Source of the DNA: JAFGCY01 sp964609245
GTDB taxonomy: Bacteria; 4484-113; JAFGCY01
NCBI GenBank assembly: GCA_964609245.1
Contig: CAZSSB010000060.1
Coordinates: 1 to 16,659 of the forward strand
DNA length: 16,659 bases
Reading direction: 5' to 3'
In this document: positions 14,454-16,659 of the stretch, one piece after another
Position numbering within the stretch: position 1 is the first letter of the stretch
Layout: each line of letters begins with the position of its first letter
Notes under the pieces: model-generated
What the model was told of the DNA's origin: nothing
Database searches by the model: none
Seen by the model: the letters and a program-made list of their open reading frames with translations, nothing else
Made by a program: the position numbers and the translations under genes

Positions 14454-14880
14454 GTAAAATATTGATTGACCTATATCAGCCCAGCATACATCGGCCCCGA
14501 GCCCTGCGAGCCCTCGGTCGCGCAGCAAGCGGGGCGGGCCGGCGAGCAGCGGCTAGCGCCGTCGAAGCCCGCAGCGTGACTGGAGGCCGCCTGTACTCGC
14601 CAGGCCGGGCCTGTCCGCCCTGGCCCCCGCTGGTCGTGGCCAGAGGGTGAGGGTCAGGCACAAGCAGCCAGTATGCGATATAATCTATCAGTGAATCGCG
14701 GCACGGTTTGCGCCTGCTCGTTCGCGGTGCCGGGGTCCGGAATGCAGGGCCGGTTAGTGGGTGTCGGTGCGGCGGTTGGAGAGAAGGGGGACGAGGCGAT
14801 GGCCCGTCGATTCGTGAATGTCCGGGTACCAGCGGGATGCGTCTCACAGGGTGTGACAGATGACTGAGGGAAGGGAATCG
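14454..14880. other. Divergent intergenic region between fimT and rex
   Basis: About 430 bp beyond the fimT promoter. 14454-14480 is AT-rich. 14480-14650 is GC-rich and has a small imperfect hairpin (CTGGCC/GGCCAG near 14624-14647) with no U-tract. A TATAAT sequence lies at 14679-14684. From 14690 to 14880 it would be the rex leader, with a possible 22-codon open frame at 14799-14867. The frames running through it show no recognisable protein. Confidence 0.5.
14679..14684 (+). promoter_or_regulatory. Possible rex -10 element
   Basis: A perfect TATAAT stands out in a GC-rich region 196 bp upstream of the rex start. No -35 hexamer with TTG is found 16-19 bp upstream, so an activator or another promoter class would be needed. 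If used, the rex leader would be about 190 nt long. Confidence 0.35.
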
Positions 14881-15582
14881 ATGGCGGATGCCAGTGGGGA
14901 TACCAATCAATCGCCGATGCTGTCACGATCTTCAGTGGAGCGGCTGTACAGCTACTACCTCCTGGCGTGGTACGCGCGGGAGCAGGGGCACACTCACATC
15001 AGTTCGCGGCGGCTGGCCGAGAACCTCCTGATCGGCGACACCCAGGTGCGCAAGGACATGGCAGCGATCAGCCTGGTCGGCCAGCCCAAGCGCGGATACG
15101 AGATTGAGGCCACGATTGATGCCCTGCGGCAGGCGATGGGATTGGACCAGGTACACCACGCCGTGCTCTGCGGAGTCGGCAACCTGGGGCGCGCCCTGCT
15201 GCGCTACAGCCGTTTCAGCGAGTTCGGTTTCAAGGTCGTCGGGGCTTTCGACGTCCGGCCGGACATGATCGGCAGCGACATCGCATCCACCCGGGTGCTG
15301 CACGTCGACCACCTCGAGCAGGTGATCGAGATCTTCAGCGTGGAAATCGGTATTCTGACGGTCAACGTCTGGGCGGCCCAGGAGCTGTGCGACCGGATGG
15401 TGGAGGCCGGCGTCCGCGCGATCTGGAACTTCGCGCCGCTGCACCTCCAGACCTCGCCGGGCGTGCTGGTGCGCAACGAGCATTTCGCCGGCAGCCTGAC
15501 GGTGATCTCGCACTACCTGCGGCGCCAGGATGCCGCCGCGAAGGCCGCGGACCCGCGCCCGCCGCTCGTCGCCGAAGACTGA
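14881..15582 (+). CDS. rex: Redox-sensing transcriptional repressor Rex
   Basis: Dimeric NADH/NAD+-sensing repressor of 233 aa. Seen: an N-terminal winged helix (about 13-75) with HISSRRLAENLLIGDTQVRKDM and KRGYEI, which match the Rex ISS..LAE..G....QVRKD and KRGYGY signatures, and a Rossmann domain with GVGNLG (98-103), FDVRPD (113-118) containing the NAD-ribose acidic residue, and the C-terminal Rex signature VEAGVRAIWNFAPLHLQTSPGV. The usual FG-FGKRG before the wing is altered to ISLVGQPKRG. ATG 14881 is chosen because GAGGGAAGGG lies just upstream; ATG 14860 would add seven residues with a weaker site. It is transcribed away from the pilus genes and its targets cannot be read from this window. 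Confidence 0.93.
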   Translation: MADASGDTNQSPMLSRSSVERLYSYYLLAWYAREQGHTHISSRRLAENLLIGDTQVRKDMAAISLVGQPKRGYEIEATIDALRQAMGLDQVHHAVLCGVGNLGRALLRYSRFSEFGFKVVGAFDVRPDMIGSDIASTRVLHVDHLEQVIEIFSVEIGILTVNVWAAQELCDRMVEAGVRAIWNFAPLHLQTSPGVLVRNEHFAGSLTVISHYLRRQDAAAKAADPRPPLVAED

Positions 15583-15627
15583 CCTGCAAGCGGACGCTCC
15601 TGGATTCCACTGAGCCGACGGTCTTAA

Positions 15628-15645
15628 GCGCGCGTCCGGGCGCGC
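15628..15645. terminator. Possible bidirectional terminator between rex and the lipoprotein gene
   Basis: GCGCGC-6-nt loop-GCGCGC lies in the 73-bp gap between two convergent genes. It is short, and only AA or TTAAG flanks it rather than a U-run, so it is a weak candidate. Confidence 0.3.
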
Positions 15646-15655
15646 AACGACGTGA

Positions 15656-16312
15656 CTAGGTGTCCTCGTCGTCGCTGCCACCGCCGGTCACGCCCCAGCC
15701 GGAGCTTGGCGGAGCGACCTCGCCGCCCGAGGGGCCGTCACCGGAGCCCGCGGACCCGCCGGTGCCGCCACCGGTCGCCGCCACCGCCTGCTTGCCCGTC
15801 AGGTAGAGCGCCACCGTCAGCGGCGCATGGGTGCAGTAGAAGCCGTTGAAGTTGATCGAGCGTGCTTTCTTCTGGGGCAGCTTGAGGTGCTTCTCCTGGC
15901 TGCCGACTTCCTCGCCGTCCTCGTCCAGCGCCACGATGCGGTAGACCTGCGGCTCGGCGTAGACCTCCGTCATCAGGTAGACGGTGACGTCGTAGCGGCC
16001 CTCGCCCTCGAACTCGGGATAGGGAGCCTTGACCTCCACCTTCTCGATGACCAGATTCTCCACCGGCACCAACTCCTCGGGCACCTCGGCTTCCGGGTCC
16101 GTCTCGGCCAGGCCCGGCGGGGTGTCCGGCCCGTCGTCGGCCGCCTGGGGCCGGGTCGACGTGGTGTTGCCGCCCGCCATCATCTGTTGGTACATGTCCG
16201 CTTCGCTGCTGTCGTTGCAGCCGGCGGCCGTCAGCGCCAGACCGCCCAGCGAAAGCGCCACCATCAGCGCGCCGAGTCCCGCCGCGCCGACTGTCCTAGC
16301 TGTGGCTTGCAT
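15656..16312 (-). CDS. Putative lipoprotein of unknown function
   Basis: I do not recognise the family. The 218-aa product has a signal peptide ending ALTAAGC (a lipobox-like site with Ala at -3 instead of Leu), followed by an acidic, Pro/Thr-rich linker (about residues 32-75). A compact beta-rich domain follows (about 76-165), starting NLVIEKVEVKAPYPEFEGEG and continuing with YRIVALDEDGEEVGSQEKHL, which reads like an immunoglobulin or FxLYD-type fold. The tail is Gly/Ser-rich. It is probably an extracytoplasmic lipid-anchored protein. The start is ATG 16312, with AGGGAG 5 nt upstream; the open frame extends to 16417 but would begin upstream of the predicted transcript start. A promoter candidate lies about 100 bp upstream. 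Confidence 0.7.
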   Translation of the reverse strand: MQATARTVGAAGLGALMVALSLGGLALTAAGCNDSSEADMYQQMMAGGNTTSTRPQAADDGPDTPPGLAETDPEAEVPEELVPVENLVIEKVEVKAPYPEFEGEGRYDVTVYLMTEVYAEPQVYRIVALDEDGEEVGSQEKHLKLPQKKARSINFNGFYCTHAPLTVALYLTGKQAVAATGGGTGGSAGSGDGPSGGEVAPPSSGWGVTGGGSDDEDT

Positions 16313-16415
16313 GATCACTCCCTGTCTCACAGCATCATCGCCCGGCCCCCTGCGGGGCCTCCATAGAATAGACCCGCTCACCGCGGCCATGTTCGCACCG
16401 CGCCACAAGTAGTAC

Positions 16416-16443
16416 ATTGTACAACGGTGCTCCGCTGACGCAA
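16416..16443 (-). promoter_or_regulatory. Candidate promoter of the lipoprotein gene
   Basis: On the minus strand, -35 TTGCGT (16443-16438), a 16-bp spacer and -10 TACAAT (16421-16416). It lies between the ALDH stop and the lipoprotein start, with a predicted leader of about 95 nt. The -10 is part of the short palindrome TTGTACAA. Confidence 0.5.
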
Positions 16444-16486
16444 GGCCGACTGGACGGAATCCGCGACCATCCGGTCGCGGCCCGCC

Positions 16487-16659
16487 CTACCCGAACTCGA
16501 TGCCTTGGGCCAGGGGCAGCTCCGTGCTCCAGTTGATGGTGTTGGTCTGGCGGCGCATGTAGGCCTTCCAGGCGTCGCTGCCACTCTCGCGACCCCCGCC
16601 GGTCTCCTTCTCGCCGCCGAAGGCCCCGCCGATCTCCGCCCCGCTGGTGCCGATGTTGA
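16487..16659 (-). CDS. Alpha-aminoadipic semialdehyde dehydrogenase, ALDH7 family (5' part cut by window edge)
   Basis: Only the last 57 codons are in the window. They read NIGTSGAEIGGAFGGEKETG, then GGRESGSDAWKAYMRRQTNT, then INWSTELPLAQGIEFG and a TAG stop. This closely matches the C-terminus of ALDH7A1/antiquitin (same SGAEIGGAFGGEK, GRESGSDAWK-YMRR and LPLAQGI blocks). That enzyme oxidises alpha-aminoadipic semialdehyde to aminoadipate in lysine breakdown, though some members act on betaine or other aldehydes. The catalytic Cys and NAD site lie outside the window. It reads in the same direction as the lipoprotein gene, which has its own promoter candidate. Confidence 0.9.
   Translation of the reverse strand, partial: NIGTSGAEIGGAFGGEKETGGGRESGSDAWKAYMRRQTNTINWSTELPLAQGIEFG

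Noticed and set aside
14690..14720. Sigma54 promoter (GGCACG ... TTTGC)
   Set aside because: The GG-to-GC distance is 8 bp where 10 is required, so it does not fit the sigma54 consensus.
14844..14856. TCACA-GGG-TGTGA dyad before rex as a Rex operator
   Set aside because: Rex half-sites face the other way (TTGTGA ... TCACAA) with a longer spacer; this 5-bp dyad is within chance expectation.
14673..14867. 64-codon plus-strand frame ahead of rex
   Set aside because: It begins on the TATAAT sequence itself, has no ribosome binding site, and has codon use unlike the neighbours. Only its last 22 codons have a plausible start, and these are reported as a weak finding.
14476..14910. Minus-strand 144-codon frame across the rex leader
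   Set aside because: It is Arg/Pro/Ser-rich, starts inside rex, has no ribosome binding site and resembles no known protein; a chance frame in GC-rich DNA.

Overview
This window is GC-rich (about 60-65% by eye) and comes from a bacterium with an outer membrane: it encodes a PilQ-type secretin with the PilM/N/O/P alignment complex of a type IVa pilus. I could not fix the phylum. The mix of a Rex-family redox repressor, a DUF4900-like giant PilX, Pro/Ala/Glu-rich linkers and overlapping high-GC genes would suit a poorly sampled, possibly uncultivated, lineage. No rRNA, tRNA, CRISPR array, insertion sequence or phage gene was seen.

Layout. Positions 1-1087 (minus strand) hold most of a glutaryl-CoA dehydrogenase gene, cut by the window edge. 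Positions 1203-14389 are a contiguous type IV pilus locus, all on the minus strand. In transcription order (right to left) it reads fimT-pilV-pilW-pilX-pilT, pilC-pilA, pilM-pilN-pilO-pilP-like, pilQ. Stop/start overlaps, clear terminators after pilA and pilQ, and two near-consensus sigma70-type promoters split it into at least three units: the minor pilins with the motor, platform and major pilin; pilMNOP; and pilQ. The right side carries rex on the plus strand (14881-15582), a convergent unknown lipoprotein gene (15656-16312, minus), and the last 57 codons of an ALDH7-type alpha-aminoadipic semialdehyde dehydrogenase (minus, cut by the window edge).

How it works together. PilA is the candidate major fibre subunit. 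FimT, PilV, PilW and PilX are a GspH-I-J-K-like tip or priming set. PilC is the inner-membrane platform and PilT the retraction ATPase. PilM, PilN, PilO and the PilP-like protein link the inner-membrane machine to the PilQ outer-membrane gate. The extension ATPase PilB, the prepilin peptidase PilD and a PilY1 adhesin are not in the window and would have to be elsewhere.

The most interesting non-coding signal is a set of same-direction copies of an 8-mer (TATCCACA/TATCAACA and variants) at the pilQ and pilM promoters. One copy lies exactly 2 bp upstream of the -35 hexamer in both promoters, and the five copies at pilQ are spaced by 20, 9, 20 and 11 bp, so they fall close to one face of the helix. 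This looks like a shared operator for an activator, or for DnaA. The two metabolic genes at the window edges both fit lysine breakdown through aminoadipate and glutaryl-CoA, so the pilus locus and rex may sit inside, or next to, a lysine-catabolism neighbourhood.
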